Positions 50,791-62,828 of a DNA stretch of 64,000 bases are shown here, piece after piece. The notes under the pieces were generated by a model that was not told the origin of the DNA, searched no databases, and was given only the letters and a program-made list of their open reading frames with translations. Origin of the DNA: Pseudomonas batumici (GTDB lineage Bacteria; Pseudomonadota; Gammaproteobacteria; Pseudomonadales; Pseudomonadaceae); assembly GCF_000820515.1 (NCBI RefSeq), contig NZ_JXDG01000062.1, positions 1 through 64,000 on the forward strand, written 5' to 3'. Position 1 is the stretch's first letter. Every line of letters starts with the position of its first letter. The position numbers and the translations under genes were made by a program.

Positions 50791-52188
50791 CTAGGCTTCG
50801 CACGCTTGCGGCGACGGTTCGTTGACCAGGCGCTCAAGAGTCGTGCGATCCAACAATTCGGTGTCCAGTTTGATGTATAGGGCGGCTTCGTCTGCCACCA
50901 TCACTGCATCGGTTACCCCTACGATCGCCTTCAGGCGCTCGACCAGACCGGCTTCGCGGATCGCTTCAGGCGATAACGGCACGCGCAGGCTGGTCACGTA
51001 GGGAGGTTCTCTCATGGTAACAGCAAAGGCCAGCCATAGGGCAGCCAGTGCCGCGCATCCCAGGAACACGGCCGACAGACCGCCGTGCTGGAACATCCAG
51101 CCCCCCAGGATGCCGCCGAGCGCGGAACCGAGGAACTGGCTGGTGGAATACACCCCCATCGCCGTGCCCTTGCCGCCCGCCGGTGAAACCTTGCTGATCA
51201 GCGACGGCAAGGAAGCCTCCAGCAGATTGAACGCGGTGAAGAACACCACCGTACCGATCACCAGGGCCCGCAAGCTGTCGCCGAACTCCCAGAAGAATAG
51301 CTCAGTGAGCATCAAGGTCGTCACGGCGCCGAGTAAAACTCGTTTCATTTTGCGTTTCTTCTCGCCATAGATGATGAAGGGGATCATGGCGAAGAAGGAA
51401 ATCAGCAACGCGGTCAGGTACACCCACCAATGCTGCTCCTTGGGCAACCCGGCCTTTTGCACCAGGGCCAGGGGCAAGGCGACGAAGCTGGACATGAGCA
51501 TCGCGTGCAGGACGAAGATCCCCAGGTCCAGGCGCAGCAGGTCGGGATGCTTGAGGGTCGGCAGCAGCGCCTGGCGGGCCACGCCGGACTCACGGTGCTG
51601 CAACGGACCGGTGGAACGCGGCACCATGAAGGCGATGATCAGGATCCCCAGCAGCGCCATGCCGCCGGTGGCCAGGAACAGCCCCGAGAGACCGAAGGCG
51701 CGGGTCAGCAAGGGACCAACGACCATCGCCACGGCAAACGACAGACCAATGGTCATGCCGATCATCGCCATGGCCTTGGTCCGGTGCTGTTCGCGGGTCA
51801 GGTCCGAGAGCAATGCCATTACCGCCGCAGAAATCGCCCCAGCGCCTTGCAGGATCCGTCCGGCGACCACGCCCCAGATCGAATCGGCGTTGGCCGCCAG
51901 CAGGCTGCCGAGGGCGAAGACCACCAGCCCCAGGTAGATCACCGGGCGTCGGCCGATGCGATCGGAAATGATCCCGAAGGGGATCTGGAAAAGCGCCTGG
52001 GTCAGGCCATAGGCGCCGATGGCCAGGCCGATCAGGGCCGGTGTCGCGCCTGCGAGATCCATCCCGTAAGTAGCCAGAACCGGCAACACCATGAACATGC
52101 CAAGCATACGGAAGGCGAACACCAGGGCCAGACCGCTTGCCGCGCGGGTCTCGCTGCCACTCATGCGTTCGCTGTGGGGATCGTGCAT
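50791..52188 (-). CDS. MFS transporter, YajR-like with C-terminal domain
   Basis: 465 residues, twelve predicted helices. Motif A is complete (GIISDRIGRRPVIYLGLVVF). After the last helix, about 70 residues (REPPYVTSLRVPLSPEAIRE to TLERLVNEP) look like a small ferredoxin-like alpha/beta domain of the kind found at the C-terminus of E. coli YajR. Substrate unknown. Divergent from uvrA. Confidence 0.88.
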   Translation of the reverse strand: MHDPHSERMSGSETRAASGLALVFAFRMLGMFMVLPVLATYGMDLAGATPALIGLAIGAYGLTQALFQIPFGIISDRIGRRPVIYLGLVVFALGSLLAANADSIWGVVAGRILQGAGAISAAVMALLSDLTREQHRTKAMAMIGMTIGLSFAVAMVVGPLLTRAFGLSGLFLATGGMALLGILIIAFMVPRSTGPLQHRESGVARQALLPTLKHPDLLRLDLGIFVLHAMLMSSFVALPLALVQKAGLPKEQHWWVYLTALLISFFAMIPFIIYGEKKRKMKRVLLGAVTTLMLTELFFWEFGDSLRALVIGTVVFFTAFNLLEASLPSLISKVSPAGGKGTAMGVYSTSQFLGSALGGILGGWMFQHGGLSAVFLGCAALAALWLAFAVTMREPPYVTSLRVPLSPEAIREAGLVERLKAIVGVTDAVMVADEAALYIKLDTELLDRTTLERLVNEPSPQACEA

Positions 52189-52365
52189 GGAAAAACCTCG
52201 TGTGAACCGGCGGCGATTCTACCAGTCCCATCGACAGAGGGGATATATGGCGACGCTTTGTCGCGAGCTGTCATGCCAGACTGTAATACTGTCGTCCGAT
52301 AGTGTGCATCCATCCAGTATTTAGCCTTATACTCCTGCGTTTACCGCCCGCCGTGCGAGGCCATC

Positions 52366-55200
<2,835 letters not shown>

Positions 55201-55212
55201 ACCGGAGACATG

Positions 55213-55253
55213 AAAAAGCCCCTGTCATCGAGTGATGACAGGGGCTTTTTTTT
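55213..55253 (+). terminator. uvrA terminator
   Basis: AAAAAGCCCCTGTCATC, AGTG-type loop, then GATGACAGGGGCTTTTTTTT. Strong stem and T-tract. Confidence 0.95.
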
Positions 55254-55288
55254 GTGAGGCTGAAATCGCTATCGTCGGAACGCCGCCC

Positions 55289-55412
55289 GCAGCAAGCCGG
55301 CTCCTACATATCGGCGTTCTCCCCAGGGATATCACCGTTTCCATACAGATCGGCGTTTCACCGCGGGGATATCGCCATGCCTAACTCCTGTAGGAGCTGG
55401 CTTGCCGGCGAT
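55289..55412. repeat. Inverted REP pair with internal duplication
   Basis: GCAGCAAGCCGGCTCCTACA at the left and CTGTAGGAGCTGGCTTGCCG plus GCGAT at the right. Between them, ATCGGCGTT followed by GGGATATC appears twice (about 55310-55334 and 55351-55375), a small tandem duplication inside the loop. Confidence 0.8.
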
Positions 55413-55435
55413 CCGGTGCGCAGCACCGGCCATTC

Positions 55436-55900
55436 TCAGAGCTGCGATTGCAGGTAATTCTCCAACCCGATGGACTTGATCAGCCCCAGCTGCTTCTCCA
55501 GCCAGTAGGTGTGATCTTCCTCGGTATCGGCCAACTGCACGCGCAGGATGTCACGGGTGACATAGTCCTTGTGCAGTTCGCAGAGCTCGATGCCCTTGCA
55601 CAGCGCGGCACGCACCTTGTATTCCAGACGCAGGTCGGCGGCGAACATGTCGGGCACCGTGGTACCGATGTCCAGGTCGTCCGGACGCATGCGCGGCGTG
55701 CCTTCCAGCATCAGGATCCGGCGCATCAGCGCATCGGCGTGCTGTGCCTCTTCTTCCATCTCGTGATTGATGCGCTCGTAGAGCTTGCTGAAGCCCCAGT
55801 CCTCATACATCCGCGAATGGATGAAATACTGATCACGTGCTGCCAGTTCGCCGGTCAGCAGCGTGTTGAGGTAATCGACTACGACCTGGTTACCTTGCAT
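55436..55900 (-). CDS. ftnA: Bacterioferritin-family ferritin (FtnA-like, no heme ligand)
   Basis: 154 residues from ATG 55900. The ferroxidase residues are kept: Glu18, Glu51, His54, Glu93 (family 94), Glu127, His130. The bacterioferritin heme ligand Met52 is Ala here (EEEAQHAD instead of EEMKHAD), so no heme should be bound between subunits. This matches P. aeruginosa PA4235, first called bfrA and later shown to be the ferritin FtnA. It stores iron as a 24-mer. Located between uvrA and katA, as there. Confidence 0.9.
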   Translation of the reverse strand: MQGNQVVVDYLNTLLTGELAARDQYFIHSRMYEDWGFSKLYERINHEMEEEAQHADALMRRILMLEGTPRMRPDDLDIGTTVPDMFAADLRLEYKVRAALCKGIELCELHKDYVTRDILRVQLADTEEDHTYWLEKQLGLIKSIGLENYLQSQL

Positions 55901-56003
55901 CGCCCTACATCTCCCTGCTTGAAAGTCCGTATTTTGAACCAAGCCGACCGGCAGGTCACTGGAAAAACGCAAATAAAGTGAAGATTTTCCGAGAAAAGCA
56001 GCC

Positions 56004-56040
56004 TAAAAAACGCAAAAACCGCCCTGAGTGAGGGCGGTTC
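56004..56040 (-). terminator. katA terminator
   Basis: On the minus strand AACCGCCCT-N5-AGGGCGGTT followed by T-rich sequence (TTTTTGCGTTTTTT). Lies just after the katA stop. Confidence 0.9.
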
Positions 56041-56056
56041 TGCTTCTCGTTTAGAC

Positions 56057-57505
56057 TTAGCTCAACACTACGCCCAGCGCCTTGGCGATACCCTCGCCGT
56101 AAGCCGGATCGGCCTTGACGAAATGCTGCAACTGGCGCTCGACCACATCGCTGGAAACGCCGGCCATCGCGCCGGCGATATTGCTGATCAGCAAGGCCTT
56201 CTGCTGGTCGCTCATCAGGCGGAACAGCGCACCGGCGTGGCTGTAGTAGTCGGTATCTTCGCGGTGATCGTAGCGATCCGCCGCACCACTGAGGGCCAGC
56301 GCCGGCTCGGCATAGTGAGGCGCCTGCTTGGGTGCTTCGACGTAGCTGTTGGGCTCGTAGTTCGGCGCCGCACCACCGTTGCTGCCGAAGGCCATGGCGC
56401 CGTCACGCTGGTAGGTGTTGACCGGGCTGCGCGGGGCATTCACCGGCAGTTGCTGGTGATTGGTGCCGACACGGTAGCGATGGGCGTCGGCGTAGGCGAA
56501 GACGCGACCTTGCAGCATACGGTCCGGCGACAGACCGACGCCTGGCACCATGTTGCTCGGCCCGAAGGCCGCCTGCTCGACTTCAGCGAAGTAGTTCAGC
56601 GGATTACGGTTGAGCTCCAGCTCGCCGACTTCGATCAACGGAAACTCTTTCTGCGACCAGGTCTTGGTCACATCGAAGGGGTTCTCGTAGTGCGCCGCGG
56701 CCTGGGCTTCGGTCATGATCTGGATGCAAACGCTCCATTTCGGGAAGTCGCCGCGCTCAATGGCGTTGAAAAGATCGCGCTGGGCGTAGTCCGGATCGGT
56801 ACCCGCCAGGCGCGCAGCCTCGGCCGGTGCCAGATTCTTGATGCCCTGCTTGGTCTTGTAGTGCCATTTCACCCAGTGACGCTCGCCCTTGGCGTTGATC
56901 AGGCTGTAGGTGTGGCTGCCGAAGCCGTGCATATGACGGTAGCCGTCCGGGATGCCACGGTCCGAGAACAGGATGGTGACCTGGTGCAGCGCCTCGGGCG
57001 AGTGCGACCAGAAATCCCACATCGCCTGAGCGCTCTTCAGGTTGCTTTGCGGCAGGCGTTTCTGGGTGTGGATAAAGTCGGGGAATTTCAGCGGATCGCG
57101 GATAAAGAACACCGGCGTGTTGTTGCCGACGATGTCCCAGTTGCCTTCCTCGGTGTAGAACTTCAGGGCGAAACCGCGTGGATCACGCTCGGTGTCGGCC
57201 GAACCACGCTCGCCACCGACGGTCGAGAAGCGCAGGAAAGTCGGGGTCTGCTTGCCCACGGACTCGAACAGCTTGGCGCTGGTGTACTGGGTAATGTCCT
57301 TGGTCACGGTGAACGTGCCATAGGCACCCGAGCCCTTGGCGTGCACACGACGCTCAGGAATGTTCTCGCGGTTGAAGTGAGCGAGCTTCTCGATCAGGTG
57401 AAAGTCGTCGAGCAGCAGCGGGCCGCGAGGGCCGGCGGAACGGGAATTCTGGTTGTCAGCGACAGGAGCACCACTGGCAGTCGTAAGGGTTTTGTTCTGG
57501 CTCAT
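56057..57505 (-). CDS. katA: Catalase KatA
   Basis: 482 residues, a small-subunit heme catalase. The distal His is in RRVHAKGSGAYGTF; Asn in VGNNTPVFFIRDP; proximal Tyr in RMLQGRVFAYADAHRYRVG. It converts hydrogen peroxide to water and oxygen. The start at 57505 has GAGGAAG upstream. Neighbouring ferritin gene suggests joint iron/oxidative stress functions. An OxyR site could not be assigned with confidence. Confidence 0.97.
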   Translation of the reverse strand: MSQNKTLTTASGAPVADNQNSRSAGPRGPLLLDDFHLIEKLAHFNRENIPERRVHAKGSGAYGTFTVTKDITQYTSAKLFESVGKQTPTFLRFSTVGGERGSADTERDPRGFALKFYTEEGNWDIVGNNTPVFFIRDPLKFPDFIHTQKRLPQSNLKSAQAMWDFWSHSPEALHQVTILFSDRGIPDGYRHMHGFGSHTYSLINAKGERHWVKWHYKTKQGIKNLAPAEAARLAGTDPDYAQRDLFNAIERGDFPKWSVCIQIMTEAQAAAHYENPFDVTKTWSQKEFPLIEVGELELNRNPLNYFAEVEQAAFGPSNMVPGVGLSPDRMLQGRVFAYADAHRYRVGTNHQQLPVNAPRSPVNTYQRDGAMAFGSNGGAAPNYEPNSYVEAPKQAPHYAEPALALSGAADRYDHREDTDYYSHAGALFRLMSDQQKALLISNIAGAMAGVSSDVVERQLQHFVKADPAYGEGIAKALGVVLS

Positions 57506-57698
57506 GCGATCTTCTTCCTCTGTCAGTCTTTAAACCGCCGGCTAATCGGCTGAGAAGGAGTATTGATCATCAATATGACGTTAACAAATTCATTAATTTG
57601 CTTACATCAATAGAGAATAACTACCAAGGACTCCACCTCATAGTGTGCAGTCAGGGCAGTGTAGAAGCTTGTACATACGATGCGTTTCTTGCACGCAC

Positions 57699-57731
57699 AA
57701 AAAACCGGGCACTAGGCCCGGTTTTTTGTTT
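57699..57731. terminator. Alpha-operon terminator (after rplQ)
   Basis: AAAAAACCGGGC-loop-GCCCGGTTTTTT, T-tracts on both strands; ends the alpha operon and insulates it from katA. Confidence 0.93.
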
Positions 57732-57743
57732 CAGACTGACGTC

Positions 57744-58130
57744 TTACTCGGCAGATACAGCTTCGCCGGCAGTAGCACGATCAACCAACTCGACGTACGC
57801 CATAGGCGCGTTGTCGCCAGCGCGGAAACCGCACTTGAGGATGCGCAGGTAGCCACCCTCACGGGTAGCGTAACGCTTGCCCAGGTCGTTGAAGAGCTTA
57901 CCAACGATAGCTTTCGAACGAGTACGGTCGAAAGCCAGACGGCGGTTAGCAACGCTATCTACTTTGGCCAGAGTGATCAGCGGCTCGGCAACGCGGCGCA
58001 GTTCTTTGGCTTTTGGCAGAGTCGTTTTGATCAGCTCGTGCTCGAACAGCGACACCGCCATGTTTTGAAACATGGCCTTGCGGTGCGAGCTGGTGCGGCT
58101 CAGGTGACGACCACTTTTACGATGACGCAT
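57744..58130 (-). CDS. rplQ: 50S ribosomal protein L17
   Basis: 128 residues. MRHRKSGRHLSRTSSHRKAM is the family opening, then LPKAKELRRVAEPLITLAK. It lines the polypeptide exit tunnel rim. Final gene of the alpha operon, 42 bp after rpoA. Confidence 0.98.
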   Translation of the reverse strand: MRHRKSGRHLSRTSSHRKAMFQNMAVSLFEHELIKTTLPKAKELRRVAEPLITLAKVDSVANRRLAFDRTRSKAIVGKLFNDLGKRYATREGGYLRILKCGFRAGDNAPMAYVELVDRATAGEAVSAE

Positions 58131-58172
58131 GGTTCATTCCTTACCAAACACTACGTTCGGTGATTACGACGA

Positions 58173-59174
58173 TCAGGCTGTCGCCTTGTCGTCCTTCTTA
58201 AGACTTGCAGGCGGCCAGTTGTCGAGGCGCATGCCGAGGGACAGACCGCGGGAGGCCAGAACGTCCTTGATTTCGGTCAAGGATTTCTTGCCCAGGTTCG
58301 GAGTCTTCAACAGCTCTACTTCGGTACGCTGAATCAGGTCGCCGATGTAGTAGATGTTTTCCGCCTTAAGGCAGTTAGCCGAACGTACAGTCAGTTCCAG
58401 ATCGTCAACCGGGCGAAGCAGGATCGGATCGATCTCGTCTTCCTGCTCGATTACCACTGGCTCACTGTCACCTTTGAGGTCGACGAACGCAGCCAACTGC
58501 TGTTGCAGGATGGTTGCAGCACGGCGGATAGCCTCTTCAGGATCCAGAGTACCGTTGGTTTCCAGATCAATAACCAGTTTGTCCAGGTTGGTACGCTGTT
58601 CGACACGGGCGTTTTCCACCACGTAGGCGATACGGCGAACCGGGCTGAACGAAGAGTCGAGCTGCAAGCGACCGATGCTGCGGCTTTCGTCTTCATCGCT
58701 CTGACGCGAGTCTGCTGGTTCATAACCACGACCACGAGCTACGGTGAGCTTCATGTTCAAGGCGCCGTTAGACGCCAGGTTGGCGATTACGTGATCGGGG
58801 TTAACGATCTCGACATCATGATCCAGCTGAATATCGGCAGCGGTAACCACCCCCGAACCCTTCTTCGACAAGGTCAGCGTAACTTCGTCACGGCCGTGCA
58901 GCTTGATAGCCAGACCTTTAAGGTTCAACAGGATTTCAATGACGTCTTCCTGTACACCTTCGATGGCGCTGTACTCGTGGAGCACACCGTCAATCTCGGC
59001 CTCGACTACTGCACAGCCTGGCATTGAGGACAACAGGATGCGGCGCAGCGCGTTGCCCAGGGTGTGGCCAAAACCACGCTCGAGAGGCTCGAGGGTGATC
59101 TTAGCGCGGGTTGGACTGACAACCTGCACGTCAATGTGACGGGGTGTCAGGAACTCATTTACCGAAATCTGCAT
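58173..59174 (-). CDS. rpoA: RNA polymerase alpha subunit
   Basis: 333 residues. N-terminal assembly domain (RGFGHTLGNALRRILLSSMP) and C-terminal domain (ELTVRSANCLKAENIYYIGD, LGKKSLTEIKDVL) that contacts UP elements and activators. Located between rpsD and rplQ as in all gammaproteobacteria. Confidence 0.99.
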   Translation of the reverse strand: MQISVNEFLTPRHIDVQVVSPTRAKITLEPLERGFGHTLGNALRRILLSSMPGCAVVEAEIDGVLHEYSAIEGVQEDVIEILLNLKGLAIKLHGRDEVTLTLSKKGSGVVTAADIQLDHDVEIVNPDHVIANLASNGALNMKLTVARGRGYEPADSRQSDEDESRSIGRLQLDSSFSPVRRIAYVVENARVEQRTNLDKLVIDLETNGTLDPEEAIRRAATILQQQLAAFVDLKGDSEPVVIEQEDEIDPILLRPVDDLELTVRSANCLKAENIYYIGDLIQRTEVELLKTPNLGKKSLTEIKDVLASRGLSLGMRLDNWPPASLKKDDKATA

Positions 59175-59196
59175 GGATGCACCTATTTTCTAGCCC

Positions 59197-59817
59197 TTAC
59201 TTGGAGTAGAGCTCGACAATCAGGCTTTCGTTGATGTCGGCGGAGAGGTCACTGCGAGCAGGAACGTTCTTGAAAACGCCCGACTTCTTCTCAGTGTCCA
59301 CTTCTACCCATTCTACGCGGCCACGCTGGGCACACAGATCGAGAGCCTGGACAATGCGCAGTTGATTCTTAGCCTTCTCACGAATAGCTACCACGTCACC
59401 AGCACGAACCTGGTAGGACGGGACGTTGACGGTCTTGCCGTTAACGCTGATCGACTTGTGCGATACCAGTTGACGGGATTCGGCACGAGTCGAGCCAAAA
59501 CCCATACGGTATACAACGTTGTCCAGACGGCATTCGAGCAGTTGCAGCAGGTTTTCACCGGTTGCGCCTTTACGGCCGGCAGCTTCTTTGTAGTAGCCGC
59601 TGAACTGACGCTCAAGAACGCCATAAATACGACGGACTTTCTGCTTTTCACGCAGCTGGGTGCCGTAGTCGGACTGGCGACCGCGGCGCTGGCCGTGGAT
59701 ACCAGGTGCTGCTTCGATGTTGCACTTGGATTCGATAGCGCGCACGCCGCTCTTCAGGAAGAGATCGGTGCCTTCGCGACGAGCCAGTTTGCATTTTGGA
59801 CCAATGTAACGAGCCAT
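59197..59817 (-). CDS. rpsD: 30S ribosomal protein S4
   Basis: 206 residues. MARYIGPKCKLARREGTDLF at the start, an S4 RNA-binding domain (CRLDNVVYRMGFGSTRAESR), and the end INESLIVELYSK. In E. coli S4 represses the alpha operon by binding its leader; a similar role is plausible. Confidence 0.99.
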   Translation of the reverse strand: MARYIGPKCKLARREGTDLFLKSGVRAIESKCNIEAAPGIHGQRRGRQSDYGTQLREKQKVRRIYGVLERQFSGYYKEAAGRKGATGENLLQLLECRLDNVVYRMGFGSTRAESRQLVSHKSISVNGKTVNVPSYQVRAGDVVAIREKAKNQLRIVQALDLCAQRGRVEWVEVDTEKKSGVFKNVPARSDLSADINESLIVELYSK

Positions 59818-59835
59818 TCTTTACAATCTCCTGGA

Positions 59836-60225
59836 TTACACGCGGCGCTTCTTCGGCGGACGGCACCCGTTGTGCGGGATTGGCGTCACGTCGGTGATGC
59901 TGGCGATCTTATAGCCACAGCCGTTCAATGCACGGACAGCGGACTCACGACCTGGACCTGGACCCTTGACGTTGACGTCGAGGTTTTTCAGGCCATATTC
60001 CAGCGCAGCTTGACCAGCACGTTCAGCAGCTACCTGAGCAGCGAACGGGGTGGACTTGCGGGAACCGCGGAAACCCGAACCACCGGAGGTAGCCCAGGAC
60101 AGGGCGTTACCTTGACGGTCGGTGATGGTCACGATGGTGTTGTTGAAAGACGCGTGGATGTGGGCGATGCCATCAACCACTGTCTTTTTGATTTTCTTAC
60201 GAGGACGAGCAGCAGGTTTTGCCAT
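59836..60225 (-). CDS. rpsK: 30S ribosomal protein S11
   Basis: 129 residues; KKTVVDGIAHIHASFNNTIV and ALNGCGYKIASITDVTPIPH, CRPPKKRRV at the end. Contacts mRNA at the E site. Between rpsM and rpsD. Confidence 0.99.
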   Translation of the reverse strand: MAKPAARPRKKIKKTVVDGIAHIHASFNNTIVTITDRQGNALSWATSGGSGFRGSRKSTPFAAQVAAERAGQAALEYGLKNLDVNVKGPGPGRESAVRALNGCGYKIASITDVTPIPHNGCRPPKKRRV

Positions 60226-60255
60226 GACTAGATTCCTGTCGATTCGCTGGTGCGA

Positions 60256-60612
60256 TTACTTGCGGATCGGCTTACGCGGACCTTTGCGAGTACGCGCGTT
60301 GGTCTTGGTACGCTGACCGCGTACTGGCAGACCACGACGATGGCGCAGACCGCGGTAGCAGCCCAGGTCCATCAAGCGTTTGATTTTCATGTTGATTTCG
60401 CGACGCAGGTCACCTTCAGTGGTGAACTTCGCCACTTCGCCACGCAGCTGTTCAATCTGCTCGTCGCTCAGATCCTTGATCTTTGCGGCTGGGTTGACCC
60501 CAGTCACTGCGCAAATTTTCTGCGCAGTAGTGCGACCAACACCATAGATGTAGGTCAGCGAGATAACAGTGTGCTTGTTATCTGGAATGTTAACGCCTGC
60601 AATACGGGCCAT
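60256..60612 (-). CDS. rpsM: 30S ribosomal protein S13
   Basis: 118 residues; ARIAGVNIPDNKHTVISLTY, HhH-like GVGRTTAQKICAVTGVN, basic tail GQRTKTNARTRKGPRKPIRK. First gene of the alpha operon; promoter at 60672-60700. Confidence 0.99.
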   Translation of the reverse strand: MARIAGVNIPDNKHTVISLTYIYGVGRTTAQKICAVTGVNPAAKIKDLSDEQIEQLRGEVAKFTTEGDLRREINMKIKRLMDLGCYRGLRHRRGLPVRGQRTKTNARTRKGPRKPIRK

Positions 60613-60671
60613 TCAGTGGGACTCCAATTGACAGCTACCTACGCCCCGGAAGCCAAGAAATAGGGCGCGAG

Positions 60672-60700
60672 ATAATATCGCTGTAATAACAAATAATCAA
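60672..60700 (-). promoter_or_regulatory. Alpha-operon promoter
   Basis: On the minus strand TTGATT (60695-60700), a 17-bp spacer, and TATTAT (60672-60677), about 60 bp before the rpsM start. Both boxes and spacing are close to the sigma-70 consensus. Confidence 0.75.
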
Positions 60701-60724
60701 CCCAGCAGCGCACTAGCTGCTGGG
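60701..60724 (-). terminator. Terminator at the end of the spc operon
   Basis: CCCAGCAGC-N6-GCTGCTGGG, 17 bp after rpmJ, followed on the minus strand by a modest T-run (TTGATTATTTG). It may attenuate rather than fully stop transcription; the -35 box of the alpha promoter overlaps the T-run. Confidence 0.7.
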
Positions 60725-60741
60725 CTTCAAGCAGATCACAT

Positions 60742-60858
60742 TCAGCCTTGGCGCTGTTTGTGACGCGGTTCCGCGCTGCAAATTACTCGAACCACACCTT
60801 CGCGGCGAATAATCTTGCAGTTACGGCACAGCTTTTTCACCGATGCACGAACTTTCAT
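60742..60858 (-). CDS. rpmJ: 50S ribosomal protein L36
   Basis: 38 residues ([20 protein letters not shown] to KQRQG). The zinc ligands Cys11, Cys14, Cys27 and His33 are all present, so this is the zinc-binding (C+) form. The ATG at 60858 is preceded by GAGGAGTTGGTG. Lies between secY and rpsM, its standard place. Confidence 0.97.
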
Positions 60859-60882
60859 CACCAACTCCTCGAACCTTATGGG

Positions 60883-62211
60883 TCAGCGCAGCATGCCGCT
60901 GCCGTAACCCTTCAGGTTGGCTTTCTTCATCAGGGATTCGTACTGGTGCGAAACGAGGTGCGATTGTACTTGGGACATGAAGTCCATCACAACCACGACC
61001 ACGATCAGCAACGAGGTCCCGCCAAGGTAGAACGGAACGTTTGCTGCAACCACCAGGAACTGGGGCAGCAGGCACACGGCCGTCATATAAAGAGCACCGA
61101 ACATGGTCAAACGGGTCAGAACGCCATCAATGTAGCGCGCCGACTGCTCGCCTGGACGGATACCCGGAATAAAGGCACCGGACTTCTTCAGGTTTTCCGC
61201 TACGTCTTTCGGATTGAACATCAACGCCGTATAGAAGAAGCAGAAGAAAATAATCCCTGCACTAAACAGCAGAATATTCAACGGCTGACCAGGAGCGATC
61301 GACTGCGAGATGTCCTGCAACCAGCCCATACCTGCAGACTGACCGAACCAGGCACCCAGCGAAGCCGGGAACAGCAAGATGCTGCTCGCGAAGATAGCAG
61401 GAATAACACCGGCCATATTCACCTTCAGCGGCAGGTGGCTGGTCTGCGCAGCGAAGACCTTGCGGCCCTGCTGACGCTTGGCGTAGTGCACAGCAATACG
61501 ACGCTGGCCACGCTCAATGAACACCACGAAACCGATGATCGCTACTGCCAGCAAACCGATGGCAACCAGAGCGAAGATGTTGATATCGCCCTGACGCGCA
61601 GACTCGAAAGACTGCCCGATTGCTCTCGGAAGACCGGCGACGATACCCGAAAAAATCAACATCGAGATACCGTTGCCCACACCGCGCTCTGTAATCTGCT
61701 CACCCAGCCACATCATGAACATCGCGCCGGCCACGAACGTGGACACCGCTACGAAATGAAAGCTGAAGCCTGCATGAAAAGAGACGCCCTGACCTGCCAG
61801 ACCAATGGACATACCAGTGGCTTGAACAAGGGCCAGGACGACGGTGCCATAGCGGGTGTATTGGCTGATCTTGCGACGACCAGCCTCACCTTCCTTCTTC
61901 AACTGCTCCAGCTGCGGGCTGACGGCGGTCATCAGTTGCATGATGATCGATGCCGAAATGTACGGCATGATCCCCAGTGCAAAGATGCTCATCCGTTCCA
62001 GCGCGCCGCCGGAAAACATGTTGAACAAGCTAAGAATGGTCCCCTCATTCTGTCGAAACAGGTCCGCCAGCCGGTCCGGGTTGATACCTGGAACTGGGAT
62101 GTGTGCGCCTATCCGGTAGACGATAATCGCCAGGAATAGAAAACGCAGTCGAGCCCAGAGCTCGGATAACCCGCCTTTGCTGAGCGCTGAGAGAGCACCT
62201 TGCTTAGCCAT
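60883..62211 (-). CDS. secY: Protein translocase subunit SecY
   Basis: 442 residues with ten transmembrane segments. IPVPGINPDRLADLF, the plug region NMFSGGALERMSIFALGIMP, and the late FFYTALMFNPKDVAENLKKS stretch are diagnostic. The core channel of the Sec translocon. Starts next to the rplO stop in the spc operon. Confidence 0.98.
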   Translation of the reverse strand: MAKQGALSALSKGGLSELWARLRFLFLAIIVYRIGAHIPVPGINPDRLADLFRQNEGTILSLFNMFSGGALERMSIFALGIMPYISASIIMQLMTAVSPQLEQLKKEGEAGRRKISQYTRYGTVVLALVQATGMSIGLAGQGVSFHAGFSFHFVAVSTFVAGAMFMMWLGEQITERGVGNGISMLIFSGIVAGLPRAIGQSFESARQGDINIFALVAIGLLAVAIIGFVVFIERGQRRIAVHYAKRQQGRKVFAAQTSHLPLKVNMAGVIPAIFASSILLFPASLGAWFGQSAGMGWLQDISQSIAPGQPLNILLFSAGIIFFCFFYTALMFNPKDVAENLKKSGAFIPGIRPGEQSARYIDGVLTRLTMFGALYMTAVCLLPQFLVVAANVPFYLGGTSLLIVVVVVMDFMSQVQSHLVSHQYESLMKKANLKGYGSGMLR

Positions 62212-62646
62212 TTATTCCTCGAACTTGCCGCCAGCTGCTTCGATAGCCGCACGCGCACCTTTGGTGGCTGCGATGCCCTTGATAGTTACTGCGCGAGTCA
62301 CTTCGCCCGACAGCATGATTTTCACACGCTGTACGTTCTGGTTGATCACGTTGGCATCTTTCAGGGACTGCACGGTAACGACGTCGCCTTCCACTTTGGC
62401 CAGCTCGGACAGACGCACTTCTGCGCGGTCCATGGCTTTCAGGGAAACGAAACCGAACTTCGGCAGGCGACGATGCAGCGGCTGTTGACCGCCTTCAAAG
62501 CCTGGAGCAATGGTGCCACCGGAGCGGGAAGTCTGACCTTTGTGACCACGGCCACCAGTCTTACCCAAACCACTACCGATACCACGGCCCGGACGATGCT
62601 TTTCGCGACGGGAACCCGGCGCTGGACTCAGATCATTGAGTTTCAT
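62212..62646 (-). CDS. rplO: 50S ribosomal protein L15
   Basis: 144 residues; KLNDLSPAPGSRREKHRPGR, GSGLGKTGGRGHKGQTSRSG, GFEGGQQPLHRRLPKFGF. Spc operon. Confidence 0.98.
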   Translation of the reverse strand: MKLNDLSPAPGSRREKHRPGRGIGSGLGKTGGRGHKGQTSRSGGTIAPGFEGGQQPLHRRLPKFGFVSLKAMDRAEVRLSELAKVEGDVVTVQSLKDANVINQNVQRVKIMLSGEVTRAVTIKGIAATKGARAAIEAAGGKFEE

Positions 62647-62649
62647 CGA

Positions 62650-62826
62650 TTAACCCTCGACACGCAGCATGTAGTAAGCCTTGTTGATCATCCCGCGATT
62701 CTCGGGAGTATCCTGGACTTCTACAGTGTGACCGATGCGACGCAGACCCAGACCCTTGACACACAGTTTGTGGTTAGGGATACGGCCGGTCATGCTTTTG
62801 ATCAGCGTTACTTTTACGGTTGCCAT
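62650..62826 (-). CDS. rpmD: 50S ribosomal protein L30
   Basis: 58 residues from ATG 62826 ([20 protein letters not shown]); the ATG at 62832 would add two residues not present in the family. [20 protein letters not shown] is characteristic. Confidence 0.97.
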
Positions 62827-62828
62827 GA

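Noticed and set aside
52189..52365. LexA box before uvrA
   Set aside because: Several CTG trinucleotides occur, but none is followed by CAG at the right distance (CTG-N10-CAG).
57506..57660. OxyR site upstream of katA
   Set aside because: ATAGAGAATAACTAC fits only half of the OxyR pattern and no second half was found at the proper spacing. The palindrome TTGATCATCAA was also seen but not assignable.
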